Shown here in pieces: positions 52,219 through 61,200 of a stretch of DNA of 64,000 bases. Positions within the stretch are counted from its first letter, which is position 1, and the number at the start of each line of letters is the position of its first letter. Source of the DNA: Gonocerus acuteangulatus. Taxonomy: Eukaryota; Arthropoda; Insecta; Hemiptera; Coreidae. Made by a program: the position numbers and the translations under genes. The stretch covers positions 80,544,214-80,608,213 of the forward strand of contig OX328126.1 in the NCBI GenBank assembly GCA_946811695.1. The letters are read 5' to 3'. The notes under the pieces are model-generated. The model saw only the letters and a program-made list of their open reading frames with translations. It was not told the origin of the DNA and ran no database searches.

Positions 52219-53856
52219 GATACAGCTCTTAAGTTGCTGTATTCACCACTTATTGAACTAGTTAAGTGATAATTTTTCCACATATTTTTCAAATTTTCCA
52301 TTTAACTTAGACACCACACATGCTTCATTGTCAGCTAATTTATGAGATAAAATAAAGTTTATTATTTGAGCTATAAAGAGAATTTCTCTCTGATGGTTGT
52401 AACTCGTAATCAAAATAGATATTTTGGTGCATGCTATTTTCCTTGCAAATAGCACTAATCCTTCCAGCCAAAACAAATATAATAAACGACTGCTTTGTAT
52501 TTAATAATAGAAAATACCATAATAATGCTCTGAATGTTTTAGGCTTAATTCATATTTTCGTGCTAATGAAACAATCATACATACTCATAAATGGAGCATT
52601 AAGAGACTTAACAAATGTTCATAGAATTTTATTACGTAATCTAATTTAATTTTCTCCGAATTATTTTATTGTTGCTTATACTCCTACTTTTCTAAGCATC
52701 TCTGGTGATGAGATCAGATTAATAACTGAAGATTAGTTTTTTCCTCGGTTCAAAAGTACGACTACATTTTATCATAAGAATTGTAAATTATTCTATTGCC
52801 TACTAATGGGTTTCACTTAATTTTGAACAAAAATATCTAAAAAGCCTGAACGTTATTTTGTTATTGTCTACAAACTTTTAACTCCCCCAAATATAAAGAA
52901 ATCATTCAGAGAACTAGAAACTCATATTTATGAGTTAAATGACAATAGTAAGTCTAGTCATTAGCAGGATCCATTAAGATTAAGAAACATTTTTTGTTGT
53001 CAACGGATTTTAGCTAGATAAATAATTTCAAATAATTAAAAATGATGAAATAATTTTATTTTTGGATCATATTCCCAATATAACATTAAATATAAAGCGA
53101 AAATCCCTCGACAAAAAAAAATGCTTTAGAAGTTGATTTTTTATGATGATGAAAAGGTGTAAGCTATGGCTTAATCTTTGATTTATTTATTTAAATGAAG
53201 TGGACAAACCTTTGCAGATGATAGTTCTCCTCAAGAATGTGTACACCTTTTTCACTGGCTAAGAATAGATAACCAGACGGGCAGTAGTTAATGTCTGGTG
53301 TCTCGATACCATCAACACTTAAGTAGTGTTTGATATTTCTCAAGATTTCGGCCGAATGCAAGGACAATTCAATATTTTCTTTGAGTGAAAATTGTTGCCT
53401 TATACCACCTACTGACAAACAAGTGGAGCACTGTTGATACTGAAAAAGGCAAAGCGGCATATTACATTAAGAAAACATCAACTTAAAGCATCTGATCTGT
53501 GAGACTACCTTTAATCTGTCTAAATTATTGTCAGATAACATTACCGTTGGATCTTTCTCTACTACGACTACATTGAGACCTTCTAGAGTCCTATGCTTGA
53601 GCCAAAATGCAACAGAACTCCCCACAGCGGCCCCGCCTACAATGAGAACATCACAATGTGTTGGGAAATCATCTCGCTTGAATGTAGCTCTATTAGAGAA
53701 AATATCCTTTAAGTCGTCCTTCACTAGCTTGACTGTTCGATTCAGAGGACTTTCTCCAGAAAATTGACTTGAAAAATGTCGGCACAATTTGAAAAATACC
53801 CTGGATTGTGATGGTCCAACAGACCTCCCTAATTTCCTAACTGTATTGAAAAGCAT
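42927..53856 (-). CDS. FOXRED1: FOXRED1, mitochondrial FAD-dependent oxidoreductase (complex I assembly)
   Basis: Nine coding exons on the minus strand: 53856-53545, 53439-53210, 52054-51941, 49247-49088, 47416-47271, 47055-46969, 45172-45019, 44189-44075 and 43066-42927. They total 1458 bp and 485 residues (human 486), all GT-AG and in phase. FOXRED1 is a DAO-family flavoprotein needed for complex I assembly. Visible: a basic N-terminal mitochondrial presequence; FAD-binding strand [69 protein letters not shown] across an exon junction; [54 protein letters not shown]; and the C-terminal [14 protein letters not shown]. The Rossmann motif reads GGAAVG where the family has GxGxxG. No stop or frameshift otherwise. 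Confidence 0.96.
44270..44350. repeat. End fragment of the intron fold-back family
   Basis: TCTACATGTTTCGCGTCTC, followed by TTGATGTCTCTTTAGGGGC, resembles the complement of one arm of 40580-40800. It lies in FOXRED1's last-but-one-exon intron region. Confidence 0.35.
46305..46945. repeat. Fold-back element in FOXRED1 intron 6
   Basis: Internal arms at about 46465-46545 and 46680-46775 are inverted copies (AGCCAAAGCTAAGGCT against AGCCTTAGCTTTGGCT; AGATAGTGT against ACACTATCT). The outer ends match the 54660-54850 element (ATAGCCTGTCCAGATAA and CTTAGCCGAATCCC). Confidence 0.65.
47516..48391. mobile_element. Non-autonomous TIR element, 876 bp
   Basis: Inverted ends TTAAGGGGTAACACTACCTT and its near complement AAAGGTAGTATTACCCCTTA (about 22-24 bp) bound a non-coding AT-rich interior. 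It lies in FOXRED1 intron 4. A diverged relative is at 41150-41960. Confidence 0.65.
49405..49560. repeat. Short interspersed repeat shared with 30378
   Basis: AGTCTGACTCGCAAGATCAG, then GGTCATCTTAGCACGGTTGC, is a diverged match to the block at about 30378-30440. It lies in FOXRED1 intron 3. Confidence 0.45.
49855..50043 (-). mobile_element. tRNA-derived SINE with perfect 13-bp target duplication
   Basis: In minus orientation: a tRNA-like head GGTCTCCCATGGTCTAATGG (A box), a B box TGTGTTCGATTCCC, a body TCCGGCAGGAATTTTATC ... TGCGCCGTAAAA and an A-rich tail (plus-strand T run). The flanks GAAAAATCTTATT at 49842-49854 and 50044-50056 are identical, proving retroposition. It lies in FOXRED1 intron 3. 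Confidence 0.9.
50658..51014. mobile_element. MITE with ACAGG(A/G)TGTC ends
   Basis: Long inverted arms: ACAGGATGTCTCGTATTG ... AACTTTAGGGGTTTATTCT on the left, its complement AGAATAAACCCCTAAAGTTA ... GGGACACCCTGT on the right. It sits in a TATA context, consistent with the TA target of Tc1/mariner-type MITEs. It lies in FOXRED1 intron 3. Confidence 0.75.
51293..51355. repeat. (TA)n microsatellite
   Basis: About 30 TA units in FOXRED1 intron 3. Confidence 0.95.
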
Positions 53857-54400
53857 TTTATAACTGATTTGATCGGGGCATTTTAAAATTCAAAACAACT
53901 AATAGCGATAAATATTAGATATCAATGCATGTACCCTAGAAGGTCTCAGATAAGATACGATAAAAACATAAACGATTAAATGATACCAGTAGGCTATTTG
54001 AAATACTGATAACTTCAGCTAATGTAACCTCCCCGAAATACTAAGAGGTAGAAATTAGTATAGGGATTACAATCTCTATGTACTACAAGGGTTTACAGGG
54101 TAATATAGGAGGTGTATAAGATACACGTTTTCGGCAATAAGTGACCAATAACGATGGTAGGGCTCTTATTGGTGGGAAGAGACATTTTTCTTTTCAGACA
54201 CCGAAATATGCAAAAAATAACATACTTTACGTTTCTCAAAAATATTCTGTAAAATTTCTCGTAAAAGCTCGTATAAATTCTGCTCATTAAAATAATAGTT
54301 ATCTATTTTTACGTTCCGGAGGAATCAATCTATTGAGGTTGCTCATATGATGAATATTTTTCGATTTCATAACATGACATCGAAAACTATCCATCATGGA
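53857..54400. other. FOXRED1 upstream region; no other gene seen
   Basis: This is sequence upstream of the FOXRED1 ATG. I see no clear TATA box or divergent gene. Confidence 0.35.
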
Positions 54401-54401
54401 A

Positions 54402-54637
54402 CAAAAAGGGCCAATGTCCAAACCTCTAAAATTTGAGTGAACTATACGAGGGACATCAGGGTGGGATAAATATTCATTGTTAAAAGGTCCAATGTCTTCC
54501 CATTGTTAGCTACAGAGGAAAATAATATTTTTCTTTGACATTGGCTCTTTTAACGATTAGGTTTATCCCACACTGTTATCATTCGTGCAGTTCACTCAAA
54601 TTTCAAAGGTTTGGACATTGGCCGTTTTCGTTCCAAG
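54402..54637. repeat. Fold-back MITE
   Basis: The ends GGCCAATGTCCAAACCTCTA and CAAAGGTTTGGACATTGGCC are inverted copies, as are AAATTTGAGTGAACT and AGTTCACTCAAATTT. The centre has a further inverted pair (GGTCCAATGTC and GACATTGGCTC). Total about 236 bp. Confidence 0.8.
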
Positions 54638-54659
54638 GTACAGATATATAAATAAGAAG

Positions 54660-54850
54660 TCAAGAAAATGGTTGGGATTCGGCTAAGAGAAACAACGTCA
54701 CATTTTTACAGAAAGCTATATTCCGAACGTTTCGGATAACTCTTTGGCCGGAATGGCGGAACAGAAGGAAGAGTTCAGGGAGAAAGTCCCGCCGACGTTC
54801 GCGCATGCGCAATTGAACGGCTGGGCTTATCTGAACAGGCTATAAAACCA
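54660..54850. repeat. Copy of the 46.3-46.9 kb fold-back family
   Basis: GGGATTCGGCTAAGA and CGCAATTGAACGGCTGGGC, then TTATCTGAACAGGCTAT, are inverted matches to the two ends of the element in FOXRED1 intron 6, with the middle missing. Confidence 0.6.
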
Positions 54851-54873
54851 CCATTAGCCAAGAGGAAGAACTT

Positions 54874-55059
54874 TTTTTTTTTTTTTTTTTTTTACGGCGC
54901 ATCTACTTCTAGGTCATTAGCGCCGACATCCAGGGTACAGCGAGGAATTTTCCCAACGAGCCCTGAGATGAGAAAATTCCTGCCGGAGGTGGGGATCGAA
55001 CCCACCATCTCCCGCTTATGAATCCAAGGCGCTAACCATTAGACCACGGGAGACCCCGG
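54874..55059 (-). mobile_element. tRNA-derived SINE with 10-bp target duplication
   Basis: Same family as 49855-50043: head GGGGTCTCCCGTGGTCTAAT, B box GGTGGGTTCGATCCCCACC, body GCAGGAATTTTCTCATC ... GCGCCGTAAA and a long A tail. GGAAGAACTT flanks it on both sides (54864-54873, overlapping the tail, and 55060-55069). Confidence 0.9.
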
Positions 55060-55245
55060 GGAAGAACTTATTATTATTATTTTTGTCTTCTTATTTAAGT
55101 AAAAATTTTTCTTTATTATAAAACAACTATTATATTTCATAATTTACGGAAATTATGTTATTTTAAGGACATTAAGTGGTCTGCCTGTAAAAATTTATAG
55201 GTTAGATGCAGATTTTTATCTATCTATATTAATTTCTTTCTTTTT

Positions 55246-55347
55246 TTTTACGGCGCATCGACATATATGCCATTAGCGTCGACATCTAGGGTGCAGCGAG
55301 GAATTTTCCTAACGAGCCGCAGATGAGAAAATTCCTGCCGCCGCACT
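55246..55347 (-). mobile_element. SINE fragment (body and tail only)
   Basis: The A tail and the body (GCGCCGTAAAA; complement of ACGGCGCATCGAC and GGAATTTTCC) match the SINE family. The tRNA-like head is missing beyond about 55345, so it is 5'-truncated. Confidence 0.75.
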
Positions 55348-55869
55348 TAGGAGTATTCCAAGTAAAAACACGGACAAAATTATTTATTGTGTTATATTCC
55401 TTTTTTAAAGAATACCAAGGGGCAGGAATCGCTCCCGAAAATTGTTTAAAACATTAATTCATATTGGCGACGTTTCGGAGATATTCAGGTTCATCATCAG
55501 GTATCTTATATTAGGCAGTGTTCCAGTAGGTAGTCTATTGTGATTATCCATCCTGGTGATTTTTCTCACTCTTTCTAAGATATCTGTGACAAAAGAAACA
55601 AATAATGATACCTAACCATTTTGAGAATTTTCGAACTCGTTTCTTTTGAGGGGCAGTGAAATATTATTGTGAACATTGGGGACCGATTTTTTTCTTGGAT
55701 CCACTTACTGAGACTCTAAATTTAATGCACATATCAAAAGTCTGGCAGGATCGTGCGCGACACATAAACAAAAACACAAATATATGTCAAAATGTTTTAA
55801 AAAATTGGGTTGTAAAAAGTGTCTTCTACTAATGACGGTCTAAGCTGAAGATACAGAGTAAAATAAACG

Positions 55870-56262
55870 AAACTTGCTTTAATATGTAGTACTACCCTTC
55901 CAGTTCCTGGTTCAAGTCGTTTTCCTTCAGTAGGTTGCCACAAAAGGACGTTTTGACTTTTAAACTGAGTAACAGAAACGGGATTGCCTAGAACAGAGTC
56001 GTGTAGTAGTAGTGGGCTGTATTCCGACAACCGCTGTGGACCGGCACGATGACTGAGGTGGGGCAGGTAGCTACCTTTTAATACACCGGTTATCGCAGAT
56101 AAATAACAATGAGGTTTGGGTAACATTGCATTACTTTTGAGATTTCCTCTTACGTCCGGGTTTTTACCTGAAATACTCCTATGTGCGCAGGTGAGAATCG
56201 AACCCACCATCTCTTGTTTATGAATCTAAGGCGCTACCCACTAGACCATGGGGAGACCCCAT
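55870..56262 (-). mobile_element. Second SINE type: same tRNA-like head, different body
   Basis: The head at 56262-56195 (GGGTCTCCCCATGGTCTAGT, B box GTGGGTTCGATTCTC) matches the SINE head, but the sequence that follows in the minus sense (TACGTCC / AATGCAATGTTACCC and beyond) is unlike the other copies. The extent of the body is uncertain. Confidence 0.45.
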
Positions 56263-56464
56263 CTATATTAATTAAACCGATTTTAAAAAATGAACGTATT
56301 TTTATCTCCACGTCTTTAAAAAAAAAGTATATAAAATAAACAGACGTTTACATAAATATTTAGTTATATATAATATTAAACAAATTTTAATATTTATATT
56401 AATCATCACATCTGTCATTAATCTTCATCAAACGTACGTAGATCCCCGCGCGCACTGATGTTAT

Positions 56465-57170
56465 AAAAGTCCGTCATGTAGGAGCTGCATAACTAAGCAC
56501 TTTCCTCAGAATTCGCTTCAAATAACCTATATAAATAAAATAAAAACATGAATAGTTCTTCTCTTTTACTTTTGTAATGAATGTGGTAGAAAGCAGCCTT
56601 GCCAACCTACGTCTGGCGGGCTAATTCTATTGAAACATAGTACAAAATAAACCCCCCTTTCCGATAGACCGATTTAGTTCATTGTTACAACACTTCTTTC
56701 TCATGAGTTACCCACGACGTATACCGCGTTTCAGCAGAAATTACGACCGGTATGCTTATATTAGTAATTTCGGTTCGGACTAATCCCCCCCCCCCTAATA
56801 AACCAATATAGTTTATTTTAACAACCTATTTTTCTTTGGAGATTACCACTACGAATACCGAGTTTCGTTGAAATATAACAATAATACGGCTGGTAGTAGC
56901 AAATTGGCAATGTGGGTTCAGAGTAACCCCCCCCCCTCCTGATGAACCGATTTAGTTTATTTTTTAACCTTTTTTTTTTGTCTTTAGATGGCCACGCCGA
57001 ATACCGAGTTTTGTTCAAATGCATATAACAAAAACTACAGCTGGCATGGTCACATTAATGTTTTGAGTCCGGCGTAATCCCTCCCCCTCCCAGTGGACCG
57101 ATTTTGGTGGTTAACAAACTCGTTCAATCGTTTGCTAAGGGAACGCTATATAGCCATTTTTTGGCATTGT
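56465..57170. mobile_element. R1-family element, inverted, truncated copy 3
   Basis: It begins AAAGTCCGTCATGTAGGAGC, then ATAACTAAGCACTTTCCTCA. It carries the ~140-bp units in reverse orientation (AACCGATTTAGTTTATTTT, then ACGAATACCGAGTTTC) and ends at GTTCAATCGTTTGCTAAGGG. The AGCACTTTCCTCC end seen in the other copies is missing. Confidence 0.7.
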
Positions 57171-58290
57171 ATGAAATAAAAAAGGTTTTGAGTTTATTCT
57201 ATACACTTTACTAGATAATGTGAAGAAATTTAAAAAAAAATGGTTAAAAACTAGCTCTTTTATTACGGAAAACAATTTATTTCATAAAGTTTAATAAAGG
57301 GAAATTATTATTTACATACTTGGAGCTACTTGTTGCAGCAGGGTTGAGAATTGTGACACTTGAAATTGCATTTTCTTTGCTCTTTTACACATTTTACTGT
57401 GACACTTAGTCTTGCATGAACACTACACCTAGCCTAAAAGCTACAAATCGTGACTTTCATACTTTGCCTAAAGAGCAGTAGGCATTCTATAAAATGCCTA
57501 GGGAAAGTATGAAATACAGTTTATTTCATACATTGCCGGCTGGATTTAGCCATTCTATAGAATGCCTAGGGAAAGTATGAAATACAGTTTATTTCATACA
57601 TTGCCGGCTGGATTTAGGCAATGTATATAATACCTACCTAGGCATTCTATACATTGCCTGATTTCATACTTTGCCTAAAGAGCAGTAGGCATTCTATAAA
57701 ATGCCTAGGGAAAGTATGAAATACAGTTTATTTCATACATTGCCGGCTGGATTTAGGAAATGTATATAATACCTACCTAGGCATTCTATACATTGCCTGA
57801 TTTCATACTTTGCCTAAAGAGCAGTAGGCATTCTATAAAATGCCTAGGGAAAGTATGAAATACAGTTTATTTCATACATTGCCGGCTGGATTTAGGAAAT
57901 GTATATAATACCTACCTAGGCATTCTATACATTGCCTGATTTCATACTTTGCCGGTAACGTATATATGTTACCGGCAAAGTATAGGATCCAGGCATTATA
58001 TAGAATGCCTAGGCATTCTATATAATGCCTAAGCAGTTTAGGCAAAGTATAGAAAGTATTAGTTTTTACAACATATTACACACATTGCCTAGGGATTGTA
58101 TAAAATGCCTAGGTATTCTATAGAATGTCTGTTCCTTATTTAGCATTGTATAAAATTAAAAAGGTTTTGAGTTTACTCTATACACTTTAACCTAGGTAAT
58201 TTGAATTACTTTAAAAATTGGTTAAAAACAAGCTCTTCTCATACGGCAAACAATTTATTTAAAACAATATATTAAGTGAGATTGTTATTT
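57163..58290. repeat. Direct repeats flanking a 139-bp palindromic tandem repeat
   Basis: A block of about 150 bp (AAAAGGTTTTGAGTTTA, CTATACACTTTA, AAACAATTTATTT) occurs at 57163-57320 and again at 58133-58290. Between them, units starting GATTTCATACTTTGCC at 57660, 57799 and 57938 repeat with a 139-bp period. They are rich in short palindromes built from GGCATTCTATA, TATAGAATGCC and AATGCCTAGG. Non-coding. Confidence 0.75.
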
Positions 58291-61200
58291 AGTAGGCAGG
58301 TAGGAGTAGTAGGTAGGTAGCTATCTGTATTTAGTAGGCAGGTAGGAGTAGTAGGTAGGTAGCTATCTGTATTTAGTAGGCAGGTATGTGTAGTAGGTAG
58401 GTAGCTATCTGTATTTAGTAGGCAGGTATGTGTAGTAGGTAGGTAGCTATCTGTATTTAGTAGGCAGGTAGGAGTAGTAGGTAGGTAGCTATCTGTATTT
58501 AGTAGGCAGGTATGTGTAGTAGGTAGGTAGCTATCTGTATTTAGTAGGCAGGTATGTGTAGTAGGTAGGTAGCTATCTGTATTTAGTAGGCAGGTATGTG
58601 TAGTAGGTAGGTAGCTATCTGTATTTAGTAGGCAGGTATGTGTAGTAGGTAGGTAGCTATCTGTATTTAGTAGGCAGGAAGGAGTAGTAGGTAGGTAGCT
58701 ATCTGTATTTAGTAGGCAGGTAGGAGTAGTAGGTAGGTAGCTATCTGTATTTAGTAGGCAGGTATGTGTAGTAGGTAGGTAGCTATCTGTATTTAGTAGG
58801 CAGGTATGTGTAGTAGGTAGGTAGCTATCTGTATTTAGTAGGCAGGTATGAGTAGTAGGTAGGTAGCTATCTGTATTTAGTAGGCAGGTATGTGTAGTAG
58901 GTAGGTAGCTATCTGTATTTAGTAGGCAGGTATGTGTAGTAGGTAGGTAGCTATCTGTATTTAGTAGGCAGGTATGTGTAGTAGGTAGGTATGTGTAGTA
59001 GGCAGGTATGTGTAGTAGGTAGGTAGCTATCTGTATTTAGTAGGCAGGTATGAGTAGTAGGTAGGTAGCTATCTGTATTTAGTAGGCAGGTATGTGTAGT
59101 AGGTAGGTAGCTATCTGTATTTAGTAGGCAGGTATGTGTAGTAGGTAGGTAGCTATCTGTATTTAGTAGGCAGGTATGTGTAGTAGGTAGGTATGTGTAG
59201 TAGGCAGGTATGAGTAGTAGGTAGGTAGCTATCTGTATTTAGTAGGCAGGTATGTGTAGTAGGTAGGTAGCTATCTGTATTTAGTAGGCAGGTATGTGTA
59301 GTAGGTAGGTAGCTATCTGTATTTAGTAGGCAGGTATGTGTAGTAGGTAGGTATGTGTAGTAGGCAGGTATGAGTAGTAGGCAGGTAGCTATCTGTATTT
59401 AGTAGGCAGGTATGTGTAGTAGGTAGGTAGCTATCTATATTTAGTAGGCAGGTAGGAGTAGTAGGTAGGTAGCTATCTGTATTTAGTAGGCAGGTATGTG
59501 TAGTAGGTAGGTAGCTATCTGTATTTAGTAGGCAGGTATGAGTAGTAGGTAGGTAGCTATCTGTATTTAGTAGGCAGGTATGAGTAGTAGGTAGGTAGCT
59601 ATCTGTATTTAGTAGGCAGGTATGTGTAGTAGGTAGGTAGCTATCTGTATTTAGTAGGCAGGTATGAGTAGTAGGTAGGTAGCTATCTGTATTTAGTAGG
59701 CAGGTATGTGTAGTAGGTAGGTAGCTATCTGTATTTAGTAGGCAGGTATGTGTAGTAGGTAGGTAGCTATCTGTATTTAGTAGGCAGGTATGTGTAGTAG
59801 GTAGGTATGTGTAGTAGGCAGGTATGAGTAGTAGGCAGGTAGCTATCTGTATTTAGTAGGCAGGTATGTGTAGTAGGTAGGTAGCTATCTGTATTTAGTA
59901 GGCAGGTATGAGTAGTAGGTAGGTAGCTATCTGTATTTAGTAGGCAGGTATGTGTAGTAGGTAGGTAGCTATCTGTATTTAGTAGGCAGGTATGTGTAGT
60001 AGGTAGGTAGCTATCTGTATTTAGTAGGCAGGTATGTGTAGTAGGCAGGTAGCTATCTGTATTTAGTAGGCAGGTATGTGTAGTAGGTAGGTAGCTATCT
60101 GTATTTAGTAGGCAGGTATGTGTAGTAGGTAGGTAGCTATCTGTATTTAGTAGGCAGGTATGTGTAGTAGGTAGGTAGCTATCTGTATTTAGTAGGCAGG
60201 TATGTGTAGTAGGCAGGTAGCTATCTGTATTTAGTAGGCAGGTATGTGTAGTAGGTAGGTATGTGTAGTAGGCAGGTATGTGTAGTAGGCAGGTAGCTAT
60301 CTGTATTTAGTAGGCAGGTATGTGTAGTAGGTAGGTAGCTATCTGTATTTAGTAGGCAGGTATGTGTAGTAGGTAGGTAGCTATCTGTATTTAGTAGGCA
60401 GGTATGTGTAGTAGGTAGGTAGCTATCTGTATTTAGTAGGCAGGTATGTGTAGTAGGCAGGTAGCTATCTGTATTTAGTAGGCAGGTATGTGTAGTAGGC
60501 AGGTAGCTATCTGTATTTAGTAGGCAGGTATGTGTAGCAGGTAGGTAGCTATCTGTATTTAGTAGGCAGGTATGTGTAGTAGGTAGGTAGCTATCTGTAT
60601 TTAGTAGGCAGGTATGTGTAGTAGGTAGGTAGCTATCTGTATTTAGTAGGCAGGTATGTCTAGTAGGTAGGTATGTGTAGTAGGTAGGTATGTGTAGTAG
60701 GTAGGTATGTGTAGTAGGGAGGTATGTGTAGTAGGTAGGTGTGTGTAGTAGGTAGGTATGTGTAGTAGGTAGGTATGTGTAGTAGGCAGGTATGTGTAGT
60801 AGGCAGGTAGCTATCTGTATTTAGTAGGCAGGTATGTGTAGTAGGTAGGTAGCTATCTGTATTTAGTAGGCAGGTATGTGTAGTAGGTAGGTAGCTATCT
60901 GTATTTAGTAGGCAGGTATGTGTAGTAGGTAGGTAGCTATCTGTATTTAGTAGGCAGGTATGTGTAGTAGGTAGGAAGCTATCTGTATTTAGTAGGCAGG
61001 TATGTGTAGTAGGTAGGTAGCTATCTGTATTTAGTAGGCAGGTATGTGTAGTAGGTAGGTAGCTATCTGTATTTAGTAGGCAGGTATGTGTAGTAGGTAG
61101 GTAGCTATCTGTATTTAGTAGGCAGGTATGTGTAGTAGGTAGGTATGTGTAGTAGGCAGGTATGAGTAGTAGGTAGGTAGCTATCTGTATTTAGTAGGCA

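Noticed and set aside
55797..56210. 137-codon minus-strand ORF
   Set aside because: Overlaps a SINE head and probable SINE body; no domain seen.
49864..56262. tRNA genes
   Set aside because: The tRNA-like heads with A and B boxes are followed by SINE bodies, A tails and target duplications, so they are SINEs and not functional tRNA genes.
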